Assembly (NCBI GenBank): GCA_014338405.1 | Contig: JTDE01001501.1 | Location: 42,674 to 106,673, forward strand | DNA length: 64,000 nucleotides | Source of the DNA: Paragonimus skrjabini miyazakii | Lineage: Eukaryota; Platyhelminthes; Trematoda; Plagiorchiida; Troglotrematidae | Direction: 5' to 3' | Shown: positions 1 through 13,600 of the stretch, one piece after another | Layout of the letters: each line of letters opens with the position of its first letter | Numbering within the stretch: position 1 is the first letter of the stretch | Program-made: the position numbers and the translations under genes | The notes under the pieces: model-generated | What the model was told of the DNA's origin: nothing | The model's input: the letters and a program-made list of their open reading frames with translations, nothing else | Database searches by the model: none

Positions 1-3000
1 AACCATTAAAGTTTGCTCTGTTTCTGGTGTATCCTAACTATCAGTGCTCTGGACATTGCTCATCAAACATTGATTGCGGTACTTGGTTCGTACGGCATGT
101 AAACACTCCAATGGGTTAAACGGACACGGTCAACCTCAGATTGTTGGTTTAATTTGCAGGTGTCCAGATTTGCAAAAATTGCCTATGTAAGAATGTTTCA
201 TGATGATAACTACCTGTCCCACATCCATGTTGATCGGTTTCGTATTTCTGCGTCTGATTAACGTTTAAAGATTTCACAGAATGTTTCCGGCTCAAGTCTC
301 GCTTGCACTTGCAGATCAGCTGAATCGGTGGACCGGACATCAACAGTACATTTGGAAAGATGTATAATAAAACAGTGACCGCCACATTTGAGATATGTGT
401 GCCTGTAGTGCTCTCTGAAGATTAAGGGGCATGTTTTCAAATCCGTCAGCGATGTTGGTTCTTTCAGCTACATACTACTGAGCTGGGGTGCTGATAATCC
501 TACCTGACCGGAGTTCTACCCACGACCCTGACAAGAAAATTCATTGCCAACAAGCATAACTCGAGTGTAGTACATTCTATTGAAAGAGGCTAGGCGAAGA
601 ATTGCTCAGAACGCAAAGGCTGCGATCAAACATGGACGAGGGTTGAATTGTGTGTACCCAAGATCTTTACAGCTTATGGCAAATGTATCCACAAGCTATG
701 TGTTGATCATTCACATCCGCTCCAGAAGCCAAGTAGACAATGCACTCATTTAGCAATAATTGACCAATTGTTGAAACCGTTTTTTGTACGGATACCTACG
801 CACACCCATTTTGATCTCTTGACCTTCTTGATAACCAACGAGTTGTTGTTCATCTTTAAAAGTTTCATTTGCCGAAACCAAATAATCTGAGGTTTTTCTT
901 TATTTTTGTTCCCAACTTTTCTTTCTGAATTATCCGTATTCCTGCACTTGTGTACATTTGCAGTTTATAAGAAAAGAATATGTGATAATGAGATGTTTTC
1001 AAATTGGTTTGAACTTACTTCGGATTTTTGTGTGTGTAATGGAGGTCAGAGAGATAAGCGACAACTCGAGAAAAACCAAACTCATCTTGGCTAACGAAAT
1101 ACGTTTCTTGAAATGCTCACATATATTCAGTCTCCCATGTAACGTTGGATGAGAACTCAGGGATGCGGAACTGGTGGGCTTTTGTGATTTAGAAATTGCA
1201 ATGTTGTTTACGAAGGTCAAGTTAATGTACTGATTTGGTAGAGACAGGATGAATTTGTCTTCCCTTCTACAGCTTTCGTTTTACGAATAGTTCTTCTGTT
1301 TTTACAGGCAATCAGATTGTTGAAACTGCTACCCGGAAAAGAATCATAGTTGAATAATCTGTTCTAAATTGAAAACCTGTTCATAACGTTGACTATTCAT
1401 TCGTACTGATGAAACAATCGCCACTCGATCAGCATCCACTTCTCGTTCAAAACGAGATATCAAGCAAAATAACTGTGAACGATGTGGAAGACATGACATA
1501 ATATTGTCATCTAGGGACTTATGAGTTAATATAAGGGAAATGACAATTAGTCTAATTGACGTAAAATAGCTTAGGGTCACGTGAAACTGAAATGCACGAG
1601 TTACTACTGATGTCGGTCATTCGTCAATTTAGTTTAGTTTTGTGACATCAAAATTAACATATGCTCAAGAACATCATCAAACAAATCATAAAAACCCGTG
1701 ATCATACACATTTTTGTTGCAATAACTATAAACTTCACTTGACTTGTTATTCTCTAGCAGCTTTCAACGGGGTATTGGCGAAACATACTGCTAACGTACT
1801 GGGACACTGAATAATGGCTTCTGTATGTATTCTGCACAAGAGAGATGTGTACGTTTGTGTTATTTGTATTACTAAGGATATAGATTAAACATAAAGCATG
1901 CACACCCTGTTTGATGTGAGAAACCGCTCATGATATTATCAATCATGAGACAATAATCAAATACCACTCACAATTGACAACACTTCACTCGTATTTAGTC
2001 TTTTTGGCAGATGGGTTTATAAATGAACTAAGAAAAGCTGAGATCAAAAATACATTGTTTCTAATCTGACAAGATCCGTAGGTATTTTTTCAAACGTAGT
2101 TTAAGTAATGCGTCAGATGTCACGAGACAAGCAGTACTGAACGAATCAATGATGAAGATATCAGAATGGATCGTTGTACGACACGGTTGCTTTGTCTTCT
2201 CTCAATACAGTCTGTGTATTACTGCACAGTTTTTGTCGCCCAGCTCTAAAACCTACATGTGTGTACTGTTGTGTGGCCTCAACTTGAAAACTGGGGTTTG
2301 AAATTCTGAAAATCTAGATGCCCGATGTTTCTCAAACAGCTGAAGAATTAATAAAGTTTACAAACATAAAAATGTCCTATGTAAACGAACTTATATGTAA
2401 AGCGAAAAGAACTAGTAGTAACGTTAACTTAAAACAATGGAACAACTTGATAGATAAAGCAAACCGGTAGAACACAGTGACACTTGGAGATATTTAGTAG
2501 GTAGTGAAGTATATTACATACATGGTATCTACACATGACGTCGACAAAGGACTGTTATCCAACTGTATCTAACCTCAGTGATCCAAATTAAATTGTCAAT
2601 AGTATATTTTAAGCCCCGCAGAAAGTAAATTGTCAGATTTTGACATATTCCGATTCTCAACAGGTAAGGAACACTGAACAACAACAGTGAGTTTGAACAG
2701 CACTGTCTGGACAACCCATTGGACAGCTTAAAAAATGTCAATCAAATGAAGGTGTGAATGGTTTTTGCGGTTGAGTTAAGAAAGCAAACAGCAAATTCGT
2801 ACAAGGTTCAGATGTAGTAAGACGTATATATAAGAGCATGCCTGGATTGGTTTAACTGAACGTTATCAAGTGCATATGGGCAAGTGGACTGTAGAATATC
2901 CAAATTGGCTCTGTGCTTAGTTGAAGGACAAGGCAATTTCTAATCCGATTTTGATGATATCTTTCAGTCGAAAAGTTCTATACATTATGAAAATTTTCCA

Positions 3001-6000
3001 ATTCCAATTCTACAGTCATTTATAATAATCCCTGCTTAATTAGCCAACGTTTTGTCCTCTAATTAAACACAAATTAAAAAGAATCATCAACACAGATGGC
3101 GAGTTAAATTAGAGCTAACAGTAAAAAATGCAAGACTGATGTTTCTGCTCGCATCTAGATGAGTGTACAAAAACGTGTTTCAGGAGAATGAAATTCAGTA
3201 GATAAGTTACGTTCGGTAACAGCTTATTCGGAAACCTTTTGCACAACCTAAGGATGTAAGGTACACAAAATTAACAAGTCGTTTAGGTGTGGTTTTTCTC
3301 TGACCGTGTTGAACCACAGAGGTTTTAAATTGGGTCTTTTTCAAGCTGGTATGTGTCCTTGTGAATTAGGTATATTCGTTAATTTGACCCCTTTAGGTCA
3401 AACATTGTTTGTGGAAAAGAAAGTACTAAAAGCTTGAATGTTATGTTTACTTTTCACGCAGTTTGTAGGAACGAAGTTTTTAAGATCAATTTTCCGTGGT
3501 CGGTCGATATTACGGTTATCATTAACATCACCATCATCATAATACTGCATTGCAGTGGCTCCCATCTTCTGCGGGTTTGGTGGGTCAACCATCAGAATCA
3601 TGGCAGTCAAAAATCATTAATGTTGGGTTAATAAATTGGAAAAGATGACCTACTTTTGAAGACTCATTTGATTGCTACCAGAATCGTTGACATTTGTGAT
3701 GGATTACCAGTTGTCCCGTACACCCACTACGTTATCTTGTGACTGAGCATTTTAGTGTGATCAAATCTAAACTCATAAAGAATATTCCAGCTTACCAAGA
3801 ACCCAATAACCACCATCTGAGTCTCCTGTTAATTCTGGTATCGTTCGAAGGTTGATAAAAAGACATGGTCGGATAAGGGGCTATTTCGAATCTATCCGAA
3901 TCCGCACTGAATTACAGGCAACAGTTTGTATGCATTGGTGATAATAATCTCGGAATTCGCGTATTCGAGCGTTTGGTCTTGGATGTTGCAAACACTATAG
4001 AAATCTGAGGGTTTTCCAGCCTATTGAACAGAATTTCATACTCAACCTAATCAGATCGGGCTGTTATGAATAACAACGCAGGGGTTACGAAATCCGAGCA
4101 AAAATAAAAACATTGGCGGCCGTCAACCGATGACTAGATGTATCAACATGATACATCTTTCCTGATAGTAATGCCTATTGAAGAACATACGTGAAACTTT
4201 ACGGCCTCTTACATATAGTTTCACCTTATGCTGAGATGTACTCAAATAGAAGCAAATAAAGTACTATTCCTGTGTTTCTCTTTTATTTTAGCGATTTTGT
4301 TTCAACGCCTGATCCGTCGTTTACTAGACGACTTTGGCAAATGACACAAAAGTGACGTTTTCTGCCAAACTATTACCTGGAATGCCCAACTTAATGAATC
4401 TAATCTGAAAGATGAAATATTCTAGTGCTTCCTAGTGACCAAATAGGAACCCAACGCAATGGCGAAGATAAGGACATTCAGAATAATGATGAGGCTTGTA
4501 CAATCAGTGCATAAGTGAGGCCACCTGTTTCCCGCGATAAGCTAAAATTTAAGTTCCGTTTCTGTAGTTCTGTGCAACTAATGGCTGACTGGTTCATTTT
4601 TTTCTTCCCAGCAATTCATCTCCTATCAGTAAGAGGTTTTCGGGATAAATATTCAGTGTGTTTTATGCCTACTTTTTTCTGGAGAAAAGAGTTGATTAAT
4701 GCAACCCTTAGGCTTTACATCAAGGGATGAAGCTGTTCAGCTTCAGTTGTTCACCAAAATGACATGGCTGACTTACCAGGCCATGTCTGGTTATTTGTGA
4801 CGATGATATGTGAGAAGCCTGATGGTTTGGCATGGTGTAAATATGAAAGTAATCTGTACAAACAGTTCACATCGCTCAGTCAGAAGAGATCTGTCTTCTG
4901 AATCGCACCACTTTTGCGAAACTACCCGTGCTGTTCGGCATTATCTGTTTGAGTATATTTCAGCAAATATCACACGATCTTACGTGCGTCCACTGCTCAA
5001 AATTGTTTGGCATTCTATCTTGAGCACTACGAATGTAAGAACCAAAAGGAAGGAACTTACTGTTCACGAAATTAACGAGAAATGGTAACAGTCTCAGTTT
5101 TACAAGTTGATCCAATAATCTTAAGGGTTTGTGACCGATGCTTGTCTGCACAACATTTATAGTTTGCACAATATGTTCTTGTTTTATTTTTGCCCATGCC
5201 ATTTGAAGAAGTGTCATTCGCTGGCGCGTTTTCCAAAGAGTTTCTTTTAAATTAACAAGTTTTGTTCATCAAGCGTGTCATCGTAAGCCGTCACGTCATC
5301 TTTACGTAACAGATTGCTGTCGCCGAAAAATATTTCACTTTTTATGCTTAAAACTTACACACGTTATAGCAAAAACAACAAAAGTTGTGACATTCCAGGC
5401 CAGCCTGATAAGCTCCATGGAACTTTTATGGGCAGGGTGATTAGGTAAGGACTACAAGTGAGGCTAAGTGAGATATGACGACTGGTAGATGAAAGTTATT
5501 CATTAAAATTTAGGCAAGCGGTCGGCGCCAGGATTAGAATACTACTACATCAGGGATTGCCAACAACTACTGGAGAGCACATATTCAGTGGCCACATGCA
5601 CACTGTATTGATTTGCTTGAGGGAAAGCATTGAGATCCAGATTGATGCATACACCCATGGAGTAAGATAAGAGGGTTTCCATTAGGCAGCCGGCGCAGCC
5701 TGTAAATACACACATAAAAAAACAAACGTTCTATGTTAGTTAGCGTGAGCTAGCCGCCTCCAGAATGACAAAAAATGAACAGCATGGCTCTCACTTATCA
5801 GTTCTTGTGAATTTTTAAACGTTTCCAAAACTTCGGCCAAAAATCAGCTAGGTCGCTTTGGCTAAATGGCATTCATTATTTGGTCTTCATCGTTGTCAAA
5901 CCTGACAGTACATTATATCCCAAGGACCACGCAGTGTTAGACAGAAGCCAACGACACGTCCTGAATTTGTCACGAAATTACCAGTTCTTGTTGCATTATG

Positions 6001-8370
6001 ACAATAACAGCTGCTATTGGCTTTATCGGTGATGGCTGTCAATATCATCTTAGAAATCCGCGCCATTCTTATATTAAAAAAATAGCAAGTAATTTTGCCC
6101 TAAATCCTAGGAGATTAAGACGTTTACCGTGAGCTTAAAAAAGACTAAGTTACATTTTTACAGCCAAAAACCTTAGAGTTCATATATGGAATAATCCCTA
6201 TAGGAACAGTTATGTCCATATAGGACATATCTTCCGTGAAGCTCTTAAGACACAACCTTCCGTCAAACTCTTTGTTCGATCCCCATGGGTCAACTCATCT
6301 TCAGCATTTCACTACAGTCAGGCTTACGGCTAACATGCTGAGCTTGATGGAACCATAGTTAACCGAGTGAAGTGGTGACTGGACCGGTAAACTATATTTG
6401 GTAAACGCCACTTATTCGATCGGTGCCTGAAAGTTAGTGGCGATAACAAACTGTTACGTTCGTTGTGGACGAGTAGGCAATAAGTCCAAAAACGCGCCGG
6501 GTCACACACAAGGCGTGATCATCTGTTTATGCTTGTTAACAGTTTATGTCAAACAATTTATAGGTAAAACATCCAGAAAATTTTTTTATTAATCAGGAAT
6601 CACAGTTAAGAATGCATATGATCGATAGGCAAGATTGAGCCCAACAATTCAGTCAGGCTGCTATGGTTAAAATATCACGTACTCGTAAAATGATGTTGAA
6701 CTGTGTCAAGCCAGTTCTCTCCATGTTCGGCAAAGTCATAATGTGTCTACATTTGAAAGCACCTTCAAATCTGTTCACTGGCGATAACGATCAAACGCAA
6801 CCAACATGGGAAAGCTATAAGCATATGACTTTCTAACAAAGAGCGAACCCAAATCAAATTAGTAACCGCTACCAGAAAAACATGCATGCCCGTAGAAAAT
6901 GTATGATGGTTTGTTAGATGTATGCCATGATGTCGACCAACTTGTGAAAGTGATCGACCGGAGCCAACCATTACTAAGTGACACCAGTGGTGTTTGACTA
7001 AAAAGAAATGCAATCCACTAACTGATGGTCATAATCTAGATATGATAGGTGGTGGTTTGCTACATGTGAGCACAATCCGATGACGCTTAGTTGGTGTGAC
7101 GTTTGATCCCAAAGAACTGTCAATACATCCGATCTGATGATGAAGCACGAGAAAACAAGCATTACGCAAATGATGGGTCGCTGCATATAAGACGAAATCA
7201 TCAAGACAAGTTCATCAAGAATCGCTTAAATTCAGCCTATTGTAGGACTGTGCATAGTGGAGCAAGCGAGCGAGTAAATGCAATGAACTCTGGGTACTTG
7301 CCTACCTGATGGTTCTGGCAAAATCTATCGATCTGATCATGTGTAGATGATGATTGCATAATGGACTGACTATGATAGTTTGGACAAGGTTGAGTAATAT
7401 GTAAATGAACGACCTTTCATATTCTGCACCCGCTTACTCCGTTTGGTTCGTGGATTCGTCGATAGGCCTCATCTGTATGTGACTCGTGATGCTTTATCGT
7501 GACGACACCCTTACCCCAATTTAGTCAATGTTAAGTGGTTATCGAAAGATGGCCAATAGCTTTGGATACCAAATGTGTCGTTGAATTTCCTTAAAAATGC
7601 CTTTTGAGGTTTTAGGAACCGAGCTGTAGGGTCACAGTGCCCGTTTATTCCCATTTTCATATGGTGTTACCCGATAATAATATCGTGATAATTTTTTATC
7701 AACTGCATCCAGAAAAAGTAAAATGTAGATAGCTCAAACTACTTACGAATTACCAGAGTTGTTTTAATCACATAGTAGTTAATCGCTCACATACACTTAA
7801 ACGTGGTCTATCAACATTGTGACCTACACGCGTGATCCGAACCTTCTAACACACATGTCGTTCGCATGCCATACTGCCCTCTGAATGACTGGATGCAACT
7901 GTCGCCTGTCTCACCTGATTGCTCAACATAATGAAAAATCGATTGCTTCTGTGTGCTGTTGCTTTCTAACTCATAGTGAATGGTCACTGAAAATGGCAGC
8001 CTGCTGTTGTGCTAGTAATCAGTTGCTCAATATCAGCACAGTATCGCATGACAGTGCGTGAACTAGATGAATGTTAATTGTTTGTTATTGATCACGCTAC
8101 GGTTTCAGTAAGTGTGGATCAATGGATTTAAATTTTGTGGCACATAATCAATTCGGGTGAGTCTGTTTTCTTGATTCGTATAGTTGCATTATAAAGTCGT
8201 CCGATGTTAAGGGTGCATTACGTTTGTAGTGCTGTGTTAACTCCTCATGAATCTCTAGGTCAAAAACAATGTACAATAGGTTTATTGAAACCGGAGAGTT
8301 CGACTCGATACAGAAATACTAATCGGTGGTTTCCGACTGAACTTGGCAGACTGCAAGTGTTTCTCTTATC
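1..8370. other. Stretch with no recognisable gene
   Basis: Only short stop-bounded frames occur on either strand and none carries a domain I recognise. The sequence is AT-rich and unique-looking, typical of intron or intergenic DNA. The only clear structures are a small perfect hairpin near 4.14 kb and short CAT/ATC runs near 3.53 kb. Parts of 5.5-5.7 kb and 6.2-6.5 kb look like worn repeat material but I could not place them in a family. Confidence 0.6.
4136..4158. repeat. Perfect 10-bp hairpin
   Basis: Arms AGATGTATCA (4136-4145) and TGATACATCT (4149-4158) are exact reverse complements around a 3-base loop. No gene or terminator context is visible, so this is reported as a structure only. 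Confidence 0.8.
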
Positions 8371-8373
8371 AAG

Positions 8374-8565
8374 ATGATCGATCAGTCTGTGCATTACTCA
8401 CGAGCAAAACCGGTTGGTCGATCATATGTGATTTGGCCTCCCTTAGCATGGTTAATGGCACACTGGTCAACCTGGGTGCCTCATGAAAGCGTGGCCGGAG
8501 TTTTGATCCCTGCCAGTGATTGTCTCATATGCGAACATATCACGAGATACTGGAGCGTAATTCAG
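8374..8565 (+). repeat. tRNA-like SINE, family B, diverged copy
   Basis: The segment follows the family B body seen at 58.2 and 60.1 kb: a run like ACTCACGAGCAAAACCGGTT, then a tRNA-like core with a box A-like part (TTAATGGCACACTGGTCAAC), the shared GTGCCTCATGAA block, and a box B-like part (GTTTTGATCCCTGCCAG). These are the internal RNA polymerase III promoter boxes of tRNA-derived SINEs. The copy is worn, with several substitutions in both boxes, so transcription is unlikely. Limits are approximate because no target duplication is visible. Confidence 0.55.
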
Positions 8566-9650
8566 AGTTATTACTAATCCACAGCCAACCGTGCTACAAA
8601 TATCGGATTTTTTTAACAAATAAGCTACCCTTTCTTGAACAGATTCCAAAAGAGTCGTACAGTCGGTGACGTATGATGCCCTCCGTGTTTAAGATTTTCC
8701 GAAAATTGTTGTGGTGTGATCAGGTCCACGAAATAATCAGATTAATAATAGATCTTAAAAACACTTTGTGACCAACAAATGTAGGAATCTGTTTAGGACA
8801 GTAATGACATACACTCACAGATTAACAGATTAGTTTGTTTCCCGAAACTGTTAGATTTCCATAATGTGCATCGTAAAAATAGCCCATCAGTTTTTTATTA
8901 AATATTCTGTGAATCTGGGAATTACTTGCTTCAACGAATCATGAAGAGTTTTGAAATTATAAACCAACAGTAAACGGCAAATTGGTTATGGAAAGTATTG
9001 GAAAATTCACATAATCAACAGACTTCTTCAAGAGCATTTATTGATCACGGCCTCGAAACCTAATCTGTCTTCTTAAAGAATGCTCACAACTCACAATCTG
9101 AGAAGCAACCTGCAGGGAACCTTAGCACTAGATGTATATCATGGATTAAACAAGTGGCCATGAAACCCATTCTTGGTATTGCCAATCTGATATTCACGAA
9201 ATCAACATGACGTGTTTTGTATACCACACGTTAACGGTGAGCCAAATGATTTCATATCTGAAGATGGCATAGATGGATTCTATACTGAAAAAAGAACACA
9301 TTCGTTGATCGAGTTATTCCGTGTTTTCGTTTCGTGGATTAATTGCACAAACTCGATTCCTGAATTTCCTAAATGAAGTGGAACTGAACAAAAAAGCTCC
9401 AAAATTCGGTTCATTTGCATTTCTGTTTACAGTATTTCAAATGAATCTACTAGGCTGAACAAACAGTTAAAATTAATCAGAAATCAATAGTGTAGTGAAC
9501 AAGCTCATTTTCGGTTATTTATCATCAGGCTAATTACATAACAATTTATATGAAACAGAGTTGTCAGGGCAAAACGAACAAAAACAAGTAGCAAGTTCGA
9601 GTGAGGTCAGACACGTCATCGACACGCACAGAAACAACGTTTTGGTATGA

Positions 9651-10190
9651 TTAAGTCACTATTATGACGCTACTGGAACCATGACGGTTTGATCGGTCAT
9701 GGTGTGGGTGGTTGACCATGGCAACTTCAACGCCTAAACAAAGCGCTTTTGTGCGCACAAAGGGTGGATTTTTCAATCGAATTTCAATCGCTTCAGCTGT
9801 GACTAAAATCTGGCATCTGACAGCTTTTGAGTGACTGGCGTTGACTCGGTAAATCGGACGAAAACAGGAGTCCAGGTTGACAGTATGATGTATTTCAACA
9901 AGGTGTGAAACAATTGCGCTCGTAATTGTCTTGGTGACTCCGCTGCTGATCCAGGCGGAATGGTGCTCACCAATACGTTCAGATATGTGCCTGGTCGTGC
10001 GACCCACGTAATTAGTTCCACCGGAACAATTAAATGATTATACACAAAAAGTAACCGTAAAAACGGGCATTTTATCCTTTAGCCGTAAACACAGAGCTGA
10101 AGTAGAGTTGAAACAGTTGCGTAATTCTGCAGCATAGAATGTTCTATTGATGACACTATGAAGTCTTCTGGTGATTGTTTTGGCAAGCAT
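9651..10190 (-). pseudogene. Penelope-like element, C-terminal GIY-YIG endonuclease remnant
   Basis: Read on the minus strand, this encodes the end of a Penelope-like retroelement polyprotein. A basic thumb-like stretch (MLAKTITRRLHSVINRTFYA) is followed by a KDKMPVF linker and then the GIY-YIG nuclease, with FNCSGGTNYVGRTTRHISER, then EHHSAW, SAIVSHL and IYRVN. The usual family pattern is V-Y, C-x-C-G, Y-I-G-R-T, R and E-H. Here the arginine and E-H are kept, the second cysteine is glycine, and the codon expected for the catalytic tyrosine of the V-Y motif is a stop (plus-strand bases 10038-10040). Upstream the frame is broken by a further stop, and no reverse transcriptase core was found. 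It would have nicked DNA during element insertion, but this copy is dead. The family call is confident; the exact element clade is not. Confidence 0.85.
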
Positions 10191-10404
10191 ATCCTCTTTC
10201 AATTAAAGAATGGAGCTGAATAAACTCACGGGCATTTCAATTTACGGCATATTTGACTGATATTTAATAAATAACCTTACAACCCGTAAACGGTGAAAAA
10301 CTATTGAACTCTTCTTCTATTAGATGCGCTTCTCCTACAGTACCTTCAATCGGCACTTTCTCTGCACTCTCTCTTATGTATAAAAACAATACACACGCTT
10401 TCAG

Positions 10405-10625
10405 CAGAGCTAGATAGTAGTGCATATTCTCGCCACGGCCACATTGTTCATGAGGCAACCGCGTTGGCCACTATGCCAATGACCTCACATTAAACAAGAC
10501 CGAATCGTCTTATGTGAGCGCTCAGCCATAATCGTTTTTAACTAATGCTGGAAGGTCTATGGGAATGCAACAGCTTCGATTAATTGTTGATGATGTTCAG
10601 TATGCATGAAACAAAAATCCCTTAC
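10405..10625 (-). repeat. tRNA-like SINE, family B
   Basis: On the minus strand this matches the 58.2-kb family B element. Shared blocks include the GAACAATGTG-like and CATGAGGCAAC motifs around the anticodon region, the CAATGACCTCAC block (reverse of the box A flank), a GTGAGCGCTCAGCC block, and the terminal AGGTCTATGGGAATGCAACA stretch with its AATTGTTGATGATGTTC tail. Box B is partly lost. It lies directly behind the Penelope-like remnant, so the two may be nested insertions. Confidence 0.65.
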
Positions 10626-13600
10626 TACTTATCAGAACTCATTTTCGCCGCCAACTACTCACCCCAGAATTTGAGCACCTACCTTTATGTTGAAACGCAA
10701 TTTTCCCCACAACAGAGCAAAGATTATTAATTGCTGTGTGAGTTGAAGTTAACGGGTTTCTTTTCCTTGATAGTAGGTAACGGTGACCCACGAGCTGTGA
10801 TTTAAGCTGCACCCTACTCCATCATTTAATGCGATATAACTGTTTTAAGGTTTGAAAAAATAGGTGGTTTTATCTGAACAGTATATAAATGCTAAACTTC
10901 CTTCTTTCAACCAGCGTAAGGTTATTCATTGATGTTCATCTGTGGTTTTCTTTCGATGAACTCCACCAGATATCCACCCAACTGTGGGCTATCGAAATTC
11001 GTTGGCATACCATCCTAAACAACAAACATATGTGATATCATAAATAATACTTCCAATAAAATACACTCGTTTCCCATTGGTATAAACTTTGTGAAATGCG
11101 TGTACTGGTCAGTCGAGGCTAATTTTTCATTCATCGTTCTTGCTACGTCTGAAAATAGTGAGCAGTCCTTCCTTCTTTGCATCACCCGTGAAAGTCAAGT
11201 TAGCATACCAGGTGGGCAAACCTTTAATCGTGCCGTCAACCGTTTTTAAAAATTTAGTATATTGTTTTCGTATGCATAGAACCTCTATGGCGACGTCGTC
11301 AAAATATATTTAGTTGGTGGCAGTTCTGTGATCTGTCTGGAAAAGCAGCGTGTATTGATCTGAAAACGCTCTTTTCCTCGTCTATTCATCTACTGATATG
11401 ACGTCCGGTTATCAAAAACTGACGTTCTGGGTGCGCAGTAATGCGAAGAGTTTCGTTAGATTTGCATGCAGTTTTGCATCAAGCCCTCCAATGCCGACAG
11501 TGTAGAAACTCTGTAGTTTCATGCATTCGTAAATAATGAATGAATGTTTACTGTATTCATAAATATATTCGTTAGATGAATGTTGTCAATTAAACGGAGC
11601 TATTGTTTGAGCAAATACCTGTCAGTTGTCCGCGTTCATTGCATCCCTGTGTATATCAAACTTTGAGACAGTTTGTTTTGTACAGCATGACTCGGATAAT
11701 CAGATTTCCTGGATACAGCGTGAAGTCCAAAGGCCAGATAAATGTTCCGGGCCTAGCTTCCTTTTTGTTTGCCCACATCAACCAATGATTGAAAACGTAG
11801 GAACCCGACCTTAATTTTGAAAATTTGTCAAACCTTTAGAACGTAAAGTTGTCCATTTTTTTAAATTCACATCATCATTTGGTGGTTATGATCGATACCG
11901 TTGACAGTAAAGCTGTCAAATTAAATGGAGCTGTGCTCCATCGCAATGAGCTTGAGCGCTACAAAAGAGTAAAATTTCTCGAGTCATCCAGTTGGTATTC
12001 AGTTCCGTGAAAGAAACGATTATGCGGGCCAGACCAGACTCAATTGTATTGATCAGGTAAGCTTACAGTGAATTATCAGTCAGGTTTAATCAATCAGGTA
12101 CAGAGTTTGCGTGAGTCGGAAAAAACTAACACATTTTTCGATGCTGATTCCAATCAAATAATTTGTGAAGTTAGGGTAAGCGTAAAATCTATAAATCATT
12201 ATGTAAGTTGACTTATGTCACGACTAAACCTTAGAGACAAATCAACAAGAGCCGTTGAAACCAATGCCAAGCATAATATGGAGCAGTGGATTTTGTGTAG
12301 CCCAGTACCAGCCGGAGATGATGAAACACCATTTAATCTACAGCAAGGCGTCTACTGAGAAAGAGTCAGAGGACCAGTAGTTTACTATCGTTAATCCTCC
12401 CAGATTTTGAAATTTTATTAAGTCTCATTGATCTGTCCTCCTTTTACGCTATAGCCAGTGATCCATCCGAAGACACACGACTCAATAATAACTGATTTAC
12501 GTAGACACATCAATTGTAAGTGTGTGAAATGCATAAAAGCAAAACAACGGCACCTAAATGAAACATCCAAGTCAAATGAGTATTTGTCAAACTGGTTGAG
12601 AAAGGAAATAACAAAGCTTTTGAAGACCGGCATTCATCTGAAACAAAACGCCGACTCGTGTGTCGAAATGCACTTATCGACTACGGATCACGTGGTCATT
12701 TGCTGTCATACAGATGAATAACTGCAACTCACAAATTTGTGGCAATCTACTTTCGATGTTGAATAATTACGTTCATAGACTCCAACCAGACCCGTTTGAC
12801 AAATCTTGCTGAGACCATCAAACTTCTGAATTCCGTTGGCTGGTAAGTGTGCCTTAATTTGAAATATGTGAGCTGTCAAGCTAGGTTTCACAGGCCAGTG
12901 CCTGTCAGGTAATAGCTTGCTGTTTCCATAGGTGGCTCAGCAGAATTCCACCGTTTTCAACTGGGTTTCGTTTAACTTCCGAAGTATTGTGGGTCCTTAC
13001 AGGCCAGCAATTGCTAACCCTCTGCATGGAATCAAGAACAGCTGGCTGTCAATCTTTCCTCATGTTGGTCTAGCTGTGCGCGTAACATACTGCCCGCATC
13101 AGTATGTACGTTTCGATCTAGCCACAAGTCTTAAACTGACAAAAATGTGAAATGAATCCACAATGTAATTAGTTTCTTTTAACTAGCTATTTGAGATAGA
13201 TCCGGTCAGTTCATGGAGTGTTCAATATTTTATGCACCGAGAATGCCCGTAGATCCATTTGCTGTTTTGTGGGATCATAGACAGCTTTAAAGATAGACTA
13301 GTTATAGTTATCAGTAATGAGTACAAAAAAATAGATGTTTAGTTAAGTAACACAATTACAACGAAATCAACTGAATATAGAACGACATGGACGATCACTT
13401 TCTATTACCAGCTGGCGGGCTGTCCATTAAAATATGTTGCCTTCTTCCGTCTTTAGAGGAAATGACCAGGTTTATATTGCTAATCTAACCGTAAATGAGC
13501 CTAGTCACGGGTCTCTTACCATTGTGAACTCAACCATGCAATACGGAAAGCGGTCTGAGCTCAACAAAACGGAAGGATATTTATATACAAAAATGACAGA

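Noticed and set aside
3525..3545. CAT/ATC run as a microsatellite
   Set aside because: Too short and irregular to count as a repeat tract.
9803..10045. 80-codon minus-strand frame as a separate gene
   Set aside because: It is a shifted frame over the GIY-YIG nuclease remnant, whose correct frame has the motifs.
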